In this document: positions 25,615 to 34,265 of the stretch, piece by piece
Position numbering within the stretch: position 1 is the first letter of the stretch
How the letters are laid out: each line of letters starts with the position of its first letter
Source of the DNA: Marinobacter sp. NP-4(2019)
GTDB lineage: Bacteria > Pseudomonadota > Gammaproteobacteria > Pseudomonadales > Oleiphilaceae
DNA: 64,000 bases
Direction: 5' to 3'
Assembly (NCBI RefSeq): GCF_003994855.1
Contig: NZ_CP034142.1
Span: forward strand, 2,542,001-2,606,000
Made by a program: the position numbers and the translations under genes
The notes under the pieces: generated by a model
Seen by the model: only the letters and a program-made list of their open reading frames with translations
Told to the model about the DNA's origin: nothing
The model's database searches: none

Positions 25615-28212
25615 TCAAGCCGCGCCTTCGGACTCCAGAAAATCCTGGGCAAAGCGCTGCAACACGCCACCGGCGCTGTAGATTGACACTTCCTCGGCCG
25701 TATCCAGGCGGCAGATCACCGGCACTCGCTCAGTGTCGCCGTTCTTCCGATGGATAATCAGCGTCAATACAGCGCGCGGTTCCGGCGTGCCTTCCACGTC
25801 GAAGGTTTCGGTGCCATCAATCCCCAGAGTTTTGCGGGTGGTGCCTTCCTCGAACTGCAAAGGCATCACGCCCATACCCACCAGGTTGGTGCGGTGAATC
25901 CGCTCAAAACCCTCGGCAACAATGGCTTCCACCCCTGCCAATGCCACACCCTTGGCGGCCCAGTCACGGGAAGAACCCTGACCATAGTCCGCGCCAGCAA
26001 TGATAATCAGTGGCTGCTTACGCTCCATGTAGGTTTCGATGGCTTCCCACATACGGGTGACTTTGCCTTCCGGTTCGATCCGCGCCAGGGAGCCCTGCTT
26101 CACATTGCCGTTTTCGTCCCGCACCATTTCGTTGAACAGCTTCGGATTGGCGAAGGTGGCGCGCTGTGCCGTCAGGTGATCACCCCGGTGCGTTGCGTAG
26201 GAGTTAAAGTCTTCCTCCGGCACGCCCATCTTGTGGAGGTATTCACCGGCTGCGCTGTCCATCAGGATGGCGTTGGATGGCGACAAGTGGTCCGTGGTGA
26301 TGTTGTCCGGCAACACCGCCAGCGGGCGCATGCCCTTGAGGGTTTTCTCCCCCACCATGCCCCCTTCCCAATAAGGAGGACGACGGATGTAGGTGCTTTG
26401 CGGACGCCAGTCGTAGTTCGGGTTGGTGTTGGCCTGGGCATCCCGGGTGATATCAAACATCGGAATGTAGGTATCGCGGAACTGCTCCGGCTTCACACTG
26501 GATTTCACGATGGCATCGATTTCCGCATCGTCCGGCCAGATGTCCTTCAGGGTGATAGGATTGCCATCCTTGTCATAGCCCAGGGCATCCTTCTCAATGT
26601 CGAAACGGATGGTACCGGCAATGGCATAGGCCACCACCAGCGGCGGAGAGGCCAGGAATGCCTGCTTGGCATACGGGTGAATCCGACCATCGAAGTTCCG
26701 GTTACCAGACAGTACCGCCGTGGAGTACAGGTCGCGGTCGATGATTTCCTGCTGGATTTTCGGATCCAGGGCGCCGCTCATGCCGTTACAGGTGGTGCAG
26801 GCGAAGGCCACCACACCAAAACCGAGCTTTTCCAGCTCCGGCATCAGTTCGGCTTCTTCCAGGTACATCTTCACCGTCTTGGACCCCGGTGCCAGGGAGG
26901 TTTTCACCCACGGCTTACGGGTCAGCCCCAGCTTGTTGGCATTACGGGCGATGAGGCCGGCAGCCACCATGTTGCGGGGGTTGCTCGTGTTGGTGCAGCT
27001 GGTGATGGCGGCGATGATGCAGGCACCGTCCGGCATCTTGCCTTCTTCCTCTTCCCACTGTCCGGCAATGCCACGCTTTGCCAGCTCGGAGGTCGGCAGA
27101 TGCGCGTGAGGGTTGGAAGGACCGGCCAGCGTACGGGTCACTGTGGACAGGTCGAACTTCAACACGCGCTCGTATTCGGCGTTCTTCATGCTGTCGGCCC
27201 ACAGACCGGTTTCCTTGGCGAATTTCTCAACCAGGGCGACCTGATCGTCTTCACGACCGGTCAGCTTGAGGTAATCGATGGTCTGGCCATCGATGTAGAA
27301 CATGGCAGCTGTAGCGCCGTATTCCGGTGTCATGTTGGAAATGGTGGCGCGGTCGCCCACGGTCAGGCTGTCGGCGCCTTCGCCATAGAATTCCAGGTAG
27401 GCACCCACGACCCGCTCCTTACGCAGGAACTCGGTGATCGCCAGAACCATATCCGTACCGGTAATGCCCGGTCGCAGCTTGCCTGTCAGTTCCACGCCAA
27501 CGATATCCGGAAGGCGCATCATGGAGGCACGGCCGAGCATCACGCTCTCGGCTTCCAGGCCGCCAACACCGACTGAAATAACGCCCAGAGCGTCCACCAT
27601 CGGGGTGTGGCTGTCGGTACCGACACAGGTGTCAGGGAACGCGACACCTTCACGACTCTGAACCACCGGGGACATCTTCTCCAGGTTGATCTGGTGCATG
27701 ATGCCGTTGCCCGGAGGGATCACGTCTACGTTCTTGAACGCGGTCTTGGTCCAGTTGATAAAGTGGAAACGGTCATCGTTGCGGCGATCTTCGATGGCTC
27801 GGTTCTTCTCGAACGCGTCCGGATCGAACCCCGGTGCTTCCACAGCCAGGGAGTGATCCACAATCAACTGGGTCGGAACCACAGGGTTGACCTTGGCGGG
27901 ATCACCACCCTTCTCCTTGATGGCGTCACGCAGACCTGCCAGATCCACCAACGCTGTCTGGCCGAGGATGTCGTGGCAGACCACACGGGCCGGATACCAA
28001 GGGAAGTCCAGGTCGCGCTTGCGCTCGATCAGTTGCTTCAGGGAATCCGTCAACATGTCCGGATCGCAACGGCGAACCAGCTGCTCCGCCAGGATCTTGG
28101 AGGTATACGGGAGTCTGTCGTACGCGCCGGCCTGAATGTCTTCCACGGCCTGACGGGTGTCGAAATATTCCAGGTCGGTGCCCGGGAGTGATTTGCGGTA
28201 TTCAGTGTTCAT
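25615..28212 (-). CDS. acnD: Fe/S-dependent 2-methylisocitrate dehydratase AcnD
   Basis: An 865-residue aconitase-superfamily enzyme that acts on 2-methylcitrate and yields methylaconitate, which PrpF isomerises. The [4Fe-4S] ligands appear in ITSCTNTSNPRNM and the CTTCNGMSG pair; VGTDSHTPMVDALG, SGNRNFDGRIHP and GADYGQGSSRDWAAKG are standard aconitase blocks. I chose ATG 28212, which overlaps the prpC stop as ATGA; the frame extends 8 codons further upstream. It is third in gntR-prpB-prpC-acnD-prpF-prpD. A 223-base repeat-rich gap follows. Confidence 0.97.
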   Translation of the reverse strand: MNTEYRKSLPGTDLEYFDTRQAVEDIQAGAYDRLPYTSKILAEQLVRRCDPDMLTDSLKQLIERKRDLDFPWYPARVVCHDILGQTALVDLAGLRDAIKEKGGDPAKVNPVVPTQLIVDHSLAVEAPGFDPDAFEKNRAIEDRRNDDRFHFINWTKTAFKNVDVIPPGNGIMHQINLEKMSPVVQSREGVAFPDTCVGTDSHTPMVDALGVISVGVGGLEAESVMLGRASMMRLPDIVGVELTGKLRPGITGTDMVLAITEFLRKERVVGAYLEFYGEGADSLTVGDRATISNMTPEYGATAAMFYIDGQTIDYLKLTGREDDQVALVEKFAKETGLWADSMKNAEYERVLKFDLSTVTRTLAGPSNPHAHLPTSELAKRGIAGQWEEEEGKMPDGACIIAAITSCTNTSNPRNMVAAGLIARNANKLGLTRKPWVKTSLAPGSKTVKMYLEEAELMPELEKLGFGVVAFACTTCNGMSGALDPKIQQEIIDRDLYSTAVLSGNRNFDGRIHPYAKQAFLASPPLVVAYAIAGTIRFDIEKDALGYDKDGNPITLKDIWPDDAEIDAIVKSSVKPEQFRDTYIPMFDITRDAQANTNPNYDWRPQSTYIRRPPYWEGGMVGEKTLKGMRPLAVLPDNITTDHLSPSNAILMDSAAGEYLHKMGVPEEDFNSYATHRGDHLTAQRATFANPKLFNEMVRDENGNVKQGSLARIEPEGKVTRMWEAIETYMERKQPLIIIAGADYGQGSSRDWAAKGVALAGVEAIVAEGFERIHRTNLVGMGVMPLQFEEGTTRKTLGIDGTETFDVEGTPEPRAVLTLIIHRKNGDTERVPVICRLDTAEEVSIYSAGGVLQRFAQDFLESEGAA

Positions 28213-29339
28213 GTACGCTCCTCGATCGGCACCCACTTGGCGTCCGCCGGGCCGGTGTAATCAGCGCTCGGGCGGATAATGCGGTTGTTCTCGCGCTGCT
28301 CTTTAACGTGGGCAGTCCAGCCGGATACCCGGGACATCACGAAGATTGGCGTGAACAGCTCGGTCGGGATGCCCATGAAGTGATACGCGGATGCATGGAA
28401 GAAATCAGCATTACAGAACAGCTTCTTCTCGCGCCACATAACGGCTTCACAACGCTCGGATACCGGGTACAGCACAGTATCACCCACTTCTTCCGCCAGC
28501 TTTTTAGACCACTGCTTGATGATCGCGTTGCGCGGATCGGAATCCTTGTAGACCGCGTGGCCGAAGCCCATGATCTTCTCCTTGCGTGCCAGCATACCCA
28601 GCAAGCCTTCCTCAGCTTCATCCGGAGTCTGGAACTTCTGGATCAGTGCCATGGCAGCCTCGTTGGCGCCACCGTGGAGCGGACCTCGCAGTGAACCGAT
28701 GGCACCCGTTACGCAGCTGTGGATGTCCGACAGCGTGGAAGCGCACACACGGGCGGTGAAGGTAGAGGCGTTAAATTCGTGCTCCGCGTAGAGAATCAGG
28801 GAGACGTTCATCACTTTCTCATGAAGTTCACTGGGCTTCTTGCCGTGCAACAGCTCCAGGAAGTGACCGCCGATGGAGTCGACATCGCTGTCGGTTTCGA
28901 TGCGCACGCCCTCGTGGGCAAAGCGGTACCAGTAGGTAATGATGGACGGGAATACCGCCAGCATGCGGTCGATCTTGTCGTCCTGCTCACTGAAATCCTG
29001 CTCGGTTTCCAGGTTACCCAGCATGGAACAGCCAGTGCGCATGACGTCCATCGGGTGTGCATTCTTGGGAATCTGCTCAAGCACGGTCTTCAGGGCTGCC
29101 GGCAGGCCGCGCAGGCTCTGGAGCTTTTTCTTGTAAGCATCCAGTTCCTGCTGATTGGGCAGTTTGCCGCGCAGCAACAGGTAGGCGATTTCTTCAAACT
29201 GGGCTTTTTCCGCCAGATCGGCAATGTCATAACCACGGTAAGTCAGGCCGGCGCCGCTCTTGCCGACGGTACACAGTGCAGTAGAACCAGCTACCTGGCC
29301 GCGAAGGCCCGCGCCACTCAGTTGTTTTGCTTCAGCCAT
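28209..29339 (-). CDS. prpC: 2-Methylcitrate synthase
   Basis: A 376-residue citrate-synthase-family enzyme that joins propionyl-CoA and oxaloacetate. Catalytic regions are visible: GSLRGPLHGGANEAA (~220-234), GFGHAVYKDSDPRN (~260-273, catalytic His) and the C-terminal YTGPADAKWVPIEER, which is typical of PrpC. The start follows GGGGGAA. It is separated from prpB by 146 bases holding REP-like units and is coupled to acnD by a 4-base overlap. Confidence 0.97.
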   Translation of the reverse strand: MAEAKQLSGAGLRGQVAGSTALCTVGKSGAGLTYRGYDIADLAEKAQFEEIAYLLLRGKLPNQQELDAYKKKLQSLRGLPAALKTVLEQIPKNAHPMDVMRTGCSMLGNLETEQDFSEQDDKIDRMLAVFPSIITYWYRFAHEGVRIETDSDVDSIGGHFLELLHGKKPSELHEKVMNVSLILYAEHEFNASTFTARVCASTLSDIHSCVTGAIGSLRGPLHGGANEAAMALIQKFQTPDEAEEGLLGMLARKEKIMGFGHAVYKDSDPRNAIIKQWSKKLAEEVGDTVLYPVSERCEAVMWREKKLFCNADFFHASAYHFMGIPTELFTPIFVMSRVSGWTAHVKEQRENNRIIRPSADYTGPADAKWVPIEERT

Positions 29340-29366
29340 TGTTGTTCCCCCTCATCTTGTTTGGGT

Positions 29367-29475
29367 TGTCGGATTACGGCTTTGCCTAATCCGACCTACA
29401 TATTTTTACTCCCCTCTCCCACCAGGGGAGAGGGAATACACAAACGTAGGTTGGATTAGGCACAGCCGTAATCCA
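29367..29475. repeat. REP-like palindromes between prpB and prpC
   Basis: Three units: the GTCGGATTA palindrome at 29367-29393, a CCCTCTCCC/GGGAGAGGG hairpin at 29411-29433, and a GTAGGTTGGATTAGG-type unit at 29445-29475 in the opposite orientation. This is the same mixture seen between acnD and prpF. Confidence 0.85.
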
Positions 29476-29485
29476 ACAAGCATCA

Positions 29486-30373
29486 TTAACCTTTCTTCTG
29501 CTGGAACAACTGATCCAGCTTCTGCTCGAAATCGTGGTAGTTCAGGAAATCATACAGTTCCATCCGGGTCTGCATCAGGTCGACCACGTCTTTCTGATCG
29601 CCTTTTTCCAGAATGTTCTCATACACCATCAACGCTGCCTTATTCATGGCACGGAAAGCGCTCAGCGGATACAGCACCATATCGGCGCCGGCCTCGGCAA
29701 GTTCCTTGCGGTTGTATAGCGGCGTGGCACCGAATTCGGTGATGTTGGCCAGAATCGGTACATCCAGGGCTTCAGAGAAGGCCTTGTAGTGCTCAAGCTC
29801 GGTCACCGCTTCGGCAAAGATGCCGTCGGCGCCAGCTTCGATGCAGGCCTTGGCGCGCTCAATGGCGGCTTCCAGACCTTCTTTCTGGAAGGCATCGGTG
29901 CGGGCCATGATGAAAAAGTCGTCGTCTTCACGGGCATCCACGGCAGCCTTGATCCGGTCAACCATTTCTTCCTGGGAAACAATTTCTTTGTTCGGACGGT
30001 GACCACAACGCTTCTGGGCGACCTGGTCTTCAATGTGGACCGCCGCAGCACCGGCACGTTCCATTTCACGAATGGTGCGCGCGATATTGAAGGCGCCGCC
30101 CCAGCCGGTGTCGATGTCTACCAGCAGCGGCACGTCTGTCGCGGCGGTGATGCGACGAACATCCTCGACCACGTCGTTCATGGACGTCATGCCCAGGTCC
30201 GGCAGGCCGTATGACGCGTTTGCCACGCCGCCGCCAGACAGGTAGATCGCCTGATGCCCTACCCGCTCGGCCATCATCGCGGAATAGGCGTTGATGGTTC
30301 CGACAATCTGCAGGGGGGTGTTTTCTTTCAGGGCCTTGCGAAAGCGGGCGCCGGGGCTGAGTTTTTTGGACAT
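29486..30373 (-). CDS. prpB: 2-Methylisocitrate lyase
   Basis: A 295-residue enzyme of the isocitrate-lyase/PEP-mutase superfamily that cleaves 2-methylisocitrate to pyruvate and succinate. Key segments: QAIYLSGGGVANASYGLPDL, LLVDIDTGWGGAFNIARTI, HIEDQVAQKRCGHRPNKE (catalytic Cys in the loop) and FFIMARTDAF. AGAGG nine bases before the ATG is a reasonable ribosome-binding site. It follows the regulator gene after 148 bases containing two REP-like units. Confidence 0.97.
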   Translation of the reverse strand: MSKKLSPGARFRKALKENTPLQIVGTINAYSAMMAERVGHQAIYLSGGGVANASYGLPDLGMTSMNDVVEDVRRITAATDVPLLVDIDTGWGGAFNIARTIREMERAGAAAVHIEDQVAQKRCGHRPNKEIVSQEEMVDRIKAAVDAREDDDFFIMARTDAFQKEGLEAAIERAKACIEAGADGIFAEAVTELEHYKAFSEALDVPILANITEFGATPLYNRKELAEAGADMVLYPLSAFRAMNKAALMVYENILEKGDQKDVVDLMQTRMELYDFLNYHDFEQKLDQLFQQKKG

Positions 30374-30405
30374 GGTGTTGGCCTCTTCTCTGGTGGATTC
30401 TTTTT

Positions 30406-30495
30406 GTCGGATTACGCCTTCGGCTAATCCGACCTACGTTATTGGTGTTCTGCCTTGGCATTTGTAGGTCGGATTAGGCGCAGCCGTAATCCGAC
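30406..30495. repeat. Pair of oppositely oriented REP-like palindromes between gntR and prpB
   Basis: Units at 30406-30433 (arms GTCGGATTA/TAATCCGAC, centre CGCCTTCGGC) and 30464-30495 (GTAGGTCGGATTAGG arm first) face each other over a 30-base spacer, a BIME-like arrangement. Confidence 0.85.
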
Positions 30496-30521
30496 ACGGT
30501 TCGTTGCGCCCCGGGCAATCG

Positions 30522-31202
30522 TCAGATGGTCAGGGCACCGTTCTGGATCTTTTGCTCTATGTTTCTGCGGGCGGCGTTGATGTGGCGTTTCATCAGGAAC
30601 TCCGCCAACTCACCGTCCCGTTGGGCAATGGCTTCGACTATGCGGCGGTGTTCGCCCAGGGCCATGTGTGGCCGGCCGGAAGCGGTGCTCAGTCGATAGC
30701 GGTACATCCGGACCATATAGTAAAGGTCACCTAACAGCATTTGTGCGAGTTTGGTGTTGCGGCTGCCGGTGGCAATCCGGTGGTGGAAATCGTAATCCCC
30801 CTCTGCCTGATAATAGGCCTGGCCCTGTGCCTGCTCAATCATGGTTTCATGGCTGTCGAGGGTGGCGTAGAGATCCGCGATCTCTGCATCCGTCATGCGC
30901 TCTGCCGCCTGGCGGGCAGCCAGACCTTCCATCACCTCGCGGATGCGATACAGCTCCATCAACTCCTCGGTGCTGACAGATACCACCTTGACCCCGGCAT
31001 GGGGGCGGCGTACCAGAAGACCACGGGATTCAAGACGCCCCAGTGCTTCACGCAGGGGGCCACGGGTGAGATTGAAGCGGGCACACAGCTCGACTTCACC
31101 GATCTTTTCGCCCGGCGAGAGATCGCCCTTTACGATCGCCGTTTGCAGACAATCGAAAGCTTCGTCGGCACGCGTGTAGGATTGAGAGATGACTTCTGGC
31201 AT
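30522..31202 (-). CDS. GntR-family (FadR subfamily) regulator of the prp operon
   Basis: A 226-residue regulator. The N-terminal winged helix (~10-75; GEKIGEVELCARFNLTRGPLREALGRLESRGLL) is followed by an all-helical FCD domain (~90-215) with conserved metal-type residues (DYDFHHRIATGS, HRRIVEAI). In proteobacteria GntR proteins of this type in front of prpBC control the 2-methylcitrate cycle, probably sensing a pathway intermediate. It is the first gene of the operon, so it probably controls itself. Three dyads of the form TTGTCNACAA lie just upstream, one touching the ATG. No strong ribosome-binding site is visible. Confidence 0.9.
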   Translation of the reverse strand: MPEVISQSYTRADEAFDCLQTAIVKGDLSPGEKIGEVELCARFNLTRGPLREALGRLESRGLLVRRPHAGVKVVSVSTEELMELYRIREVMEGLAARQAAERMTDAEIADLYATLDSHETMIEQAQGQAYYQAEGDYDFHHRIATGSRNTKLAQMLLGDLYYMVRMYRYRLSTASGRPHMALGEHRRIVEAIAQRDGELAEFLMKRHINAARRNIEQKIQNGALTI

Positions 31203-31205
31203 ATT

Positions 31206-31300
31206 TTGTCAACAATAGTGACTCTAATGGACCAGAATTTACGCTCCATTCAAATTATTGTCAACAATCCGGAGTTCCAAGAATGGAACATTGTCGACAG
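31206..31300 (-). promoter_or_regulatory. prp operon promoter with three candidate GntR operators
   Basis: Minus strand: -35 TTGACA (31259-31264), 17-base spacer, -10 TAAATT (31236-31241). Operator-like dyads: TTGTCAACAA at 31206-31215 next to the gntR ATG, ATTGTCAACAAT at 31257-31268 covering the -35 element, and ATTGTCGACAG at 31290-31300. Occupation of the middle site would block RNA polymerase, so repression and autoregulation are likely. The protein-site link is inferred from position and motif form. Confidence 0.75.
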
Positions 31301-31312
31301 ACTGGGGCGGAT

Positions 31313-32422
31313 TCACAAACCGACGGAGAGAGAGAACCTGACATCGGGATGCTCAGGTACCGACACCGCCAGGCTGGATGCCTTAAAGGCACGACCGACG
31401 CTGACGTTGGCGGTAAAGGATCGACCGGTGAGTTCAAGCGACATCTCTCCCCCGGCAACCTTGCCACAATGGCGGTCGTCCAGACCGGCATATGGCGCCC
31501 AACCATGAAGCAATGAGAAACCGATATTTGACCACGTGTGATCCATGACTGGAACCTGCCAGGATGGGCTCAGTGTTCGTATTCTTAACCACCCACCTTC
31601 ATGGGTATATACGGACTGCCCATTGAAACCTGCCAGCAACGATGGCCCCGCCACCATGACCTGCTCGGAACCGGGGAGCTCCTCATCCGCAAACTGATAG
31701 CGCCCCTGCAGTTCCCACCCCCAACGATAAACCTCCCTTTCAAGGGAGGCGTTTACAGACAACTTGTAAAAGCGGTCGTCGTTGACGACATCGGACTGTA
31801 CCGGATAATCCGATGCGGCATATTCCCGTCCACCGAGGGCAGTCATGTCCGTACTGGCGTGCAATCCAGCCCAAAGCTCATGATTCCAGCGCCCCTTGAT
31901 ACTCAATGAAGACAACTGGTAAGCCCCGTCAGATATCAGGTTGCCCTGCTTAAATTCCCGGCTCTTACGTCCGGTATGCCGGGCAACACCATCAAAGGCC
32001 ACGCCATAACCGGAGAACAGGAAGCGCGAGCCGGATACCGATAATACGCTGGATTCACTTCGGGCATTGTATCGCTGGCCGCCGCCATGAGCGGCATATT
32101 CAGCTTGATAGTCACGGGCCATCAGGCTCAGCGCGCTGGCACCAACCGGGAAGCTATAGCCCAGCTTTAATGCCCTGGACTGTCTCCCATCCCGATTGGA
32201 TTTTGCATCACGGAAATCCAGCCCGAGCTCTTGCCTAGCGCCAACCAGATCATCCACCGCGACACCCAGTCGACCGTCCAGCCCATCTTTGTTGAGGGTT
32301 GATTGCCCGGAGAACGTCAGCATTGACTGCCAACCGCTCTCATGGGAACGGTCAGATACTTTTCCATAAAGACTGTGGCTGAATACGCACCCAAGCAGTG
32401 CAATCAATATCAATCGACTCAA
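31313..32422 (-). CDS. ShlB/FhaC-like outer-membrane beta-barrel lacking POTRA domains
   Basis: A 369-residue protein: signal peptide (~1-20, LILIALLGCVFSHSLYG) followed directly by alternating beta-strands. Segments such as LGVAVDDLVGARQELGLDF, LKLGYSFPVGASALSL, SVSGSRFLFSGYGVAFDG and the C-terminal PYAGLDDRHCGKVAGGE then LTGRSFTANVSVGRAFKAS follow the barrel part of two-partner secretion transporters. Typical members are ~550 residues with two POTRA domains before the barrel; none is present. TTG start with GAGGA nine bases upstream. No TpsA-like exoprotein is adjacent. The gene is separated by 110 bases from the prp promoter, so it points toward it from the other side. Confidence 0.6.
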   Translation of the reverse strand: MSRLILIALLGCVFSHSLYGKVSDRSHESGWQSMLTFSGQSTLNKDGLDGRLGVAVDDLVGARQELGLDFRDAKSNRDGRQSRALKLGYSFPVGASALSLMARDYQAEYAAHGGGQRYNARSESSVLSVSGSRFLFSGYGVAFDGVARHTGRKSREFKQGNLISDGAYQLSSLSIKGRWNHELWAGLHASTDMTALGGREYAASDYPVQSDVVNDDRFYKLSVNASLEREVYRWGWELQGRYQFADEELPGSEQVMVAGPSLLAGFNGQSVYTHEGGWLRIRTLSPSWQVPVMDHTWSNIGFSLLHGWAPYAGLDDRHCGKVAGGEMSLELTGRSFTANVSVGRAFKASSLAVSVPEHPDVRFSLSVGL

Positions 32423-32777
32423 GGTTGCTGTCCTCGCCCGGCGACGAAAGCCGGTTGGTGGCGGAACGCCGGTAAAACATTAATCAAAATTCATCTAAAC
32501 CGGAATGTAAGGCATCAGCGGCCATAAATCCATTACCAGTTGCTAAATCTTACAAACCAAACGCTCCTACAGAACAGCAACTTACAAAACCTTCTGGAAG
32601 TTTTTTCCAGGAAAATCAGGAGGGCACCCGAAACCCGGCGCCGTTGGCAGATTTACCAATCGGTACATATATGAACAGAGGCCTCCATTTAAGGCGGTAT
32701 CTTGGTTACACTTGGCACACTTTGTGACTGGGCCTTCACCACAGGCAGTGCCCTAATGCGATATAAGGACGAACGTT
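32423..32777. promoter_or_regulatory. Divergent intergenic region; possible galU promoter
   Basis: 355 bases without an ORF between the ShlB-like gene and galU. TTGGCA (32644-32649) and TATATG (32668-32673) with an 18-base spacer could drive galU, whose ATG follows AAGGACG. Nothing else stands out. Confidence 0.35.
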
Positions 32778-33614
32778 ATGATCAAAAAGTGCCTCTTCCC
32801 CGTTGCCGGGTACGGCACCCGCTTTCTTCCGGCGACCAAGGCCATGCCCAAGGAAATTCTGCCGATTGTTAACAAGCCACTGGTGCAATATGGTGTGGAA
32901 GAAGCCGCCGAAGCCGGTATCCATGAATTCGGCTTTGTCACTGGTCGGGGCAAGCGCGCTATCGAAGATCATTTCGATATCAGTTACGAACTGGAACATC
33001 AGATTGCAGGCTCTGGAAAAGAAGGCCTGCTAACCTCTATCCGCGATCTGATCGACAACAATTCCTTTGCTTTTACCCGTCAGAACGAGATGAAGGGACT
33101 CGGCCACGCCATTCTGACGGGCCGTAACCTGATGGGTGACAACCCCTTTGCGGTGGTACTTGCGGATGATTTCTGCGTGGAGGATGGGGCTGGCGAAGGT
33201 GTCCTCGCCCAGATGGTGAAACTGTACAATCAATTCCGCTGCTCCATCGTTGCCATTGAAGAAGTACCGGCTGACGAGACTCACAAATACGGGGTGATAG
33301 CCGGCGAGTCGATGAAAGACGGCCTGTACCGCATCACCGATATGGTTGAAAAGCCCGCACCGGAAGACGCCCCCAGTAACCTTGCAATCATTGGCCGCTA
33401 CATCCTGACGCCCGATATTTTCGAGATCATTGAGCACACGCCGCCGGGCAAGAACGGTGAAGTGCAGATCACCGATGCGTTGCTTGAACAGGCGAAAAAC
33501 GGCTGCGTGCTGGCCTACAAATTCAAGGGACGGCGGTTCGACTGCGGCAGTATTGACGGCTTCGTGGACGCCACCAATTACGTCTACGAGAACATCTACA
33601 AGAACGGGAAGTAA
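32778..33614 (+). CDS. galU: UTP-glucose-1-phosphate uridylyltransferase
   Basis: A 278-residue nucleotidyltransferase that makes UDP-glucose. The N-terminal signature is visible as FPVAGYGTRFLPATKAMPKE with the catalytic Arg and Lys; VVLADDFCV, EEVPADETHKYGVIAGE and GRYILTPDIFE follow as expected. AAGGA before the ATG is a good ribosome-binding site. UDP-glucose feeds ugd and galE at 58.5-61 kb and EPS synthesis. It converges with the XRE regulator gene. Confidence 0.97.
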   Translation: MIKKCLFPVAGYGTRFLPATKAMPKEILPIVNKPLVQYGVEEAAEAGIHEFGFVTGRGKRAIEDHFDISYELEHQIAGSGKEGLLTSIRDLIDNNSFAFTRQNEMKGLGHAILTGRNLMGDNPFAVVLADDFCVEDGAGEGVLAQMVKLYNQFRCSIVAIEEVPADETHKYGVIAGESMKDGLYRITDMVEKPAPEDAPSNLAIIGRYILTPDIFEIIEHTPPGKNGEVQITDALLEQAKNGCVLAYKFKGRRFDCGSIDGFVDATNYVYENIYKNGK

Positions 33615-33621
33615 GGTGTCG

Positions 33622-33639
33622 GGGCCGAGCTATCGGCCC
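33622..33639. terminator. Hairpin shared by converging galU and XRE genes
   Basis: GGGCCGA and TCGGCCC pair over 7 bases with loop GCTA, 8 bases after the galU stop. The stop of the opposing regulator gene lies in the loop. There is no T-run, so termination efficiency is doubtful. Confidence 0.4.
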
Positions 33640-34046
33640 AGGATCTGCAGAATCATGCGCCGGTTTTCTCCGGAAGCCTTGCGGAACCGGCGCAACAGTT
33701 CCACCTCTTCCTCGGAAAGCTGCACGCGGCTCAGTTCCTTCTCAAGCTCTGCCAGCGCAACCCCCAGGTCATCACTGTTACTGAACGCCAGGCCCGGAAG
33801 TTCCAGCTGGCTGTTGTCGGCACTGGCTTCCAGGTCAACCAGACTCTCCAGCGGCGTTTCCGTATGGATACACACATCAAGCAACTCCGCTACCCCGGGG
33901 TAGCTGCGCTGCCTGACATCCGACGCTTCCCAGCTGGAGACCCTGGCTTCATCAACACCGCACATCCGCGCCACATCCTCACGGGACAGATGCCCGGCTT
34001 CCCGGATTTGCCGCAGGCGGCGATTAAAAGTTTGCAGGTACCGCAT
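33630..34046 (-). CDS. XRE-family helix-turn-helix regulator
   Basis: A 138-residue protein. The N-terminal HTH_3 domain (~5-65) contains LRQIREAGHLSREDVARMCG followed by VDEARVSSWEAS, the recognition region. A C-terminal acidic helix-rich part (LGVALAELEKELSRVQL, ELLRRFRKAS) may dimerise. Start: ATG 34046 has AGAGGGA eight bases upstream; the frame extends to 34103 without such support. Targets are unknown. It converges with galU. Confidence 0.8.
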   Translation of the reverse strand: MRYLQTFNRRLRQIREAGHLSREDVARMCGVDEARVSSWEASDVRQRSYPGVAELLDVCIHTETPLESLVDLEASADNSQLELPGLAFSNSDDLGVALAELEKELSRVQLSEEEVELLRRFRKASGENRRMILQILGR

Positions 34047-34265
34047 AGCTTGATCCCTCTGCCTGGACAGGCCACATACGCCCCGGGTCGCCCGGAACTT
34101 CAATGCTGAACGAAAGTCGCAAAAAATGAATCAATCTGGGAATGTATCGTACATATAGCGTTATACACAATCGGCTCCGTAAAACCCCCACTTTCTTTTC
34201 TAGTTCGCAAGCTATACATTGTTTCGCTCTCCAAATTTATGAATAACAGATGAAGTGCGATCCTG

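Noticed and set aside
25750..27576. Long open frame on the strand opposite acnD (over 600 codons)
   Set aside because: Its sequence has no recognisable family, no ribosome-binding site, and lies wholly within the conserved acnD gene; high-GC codon bias produces such antisense frames.
25415..30495. Repeat clusters considered as CRISPR
   Set aside because: Units are palindromic, of two types, unevenly spaced and without unique equal-length spacers; no cas genes are present.
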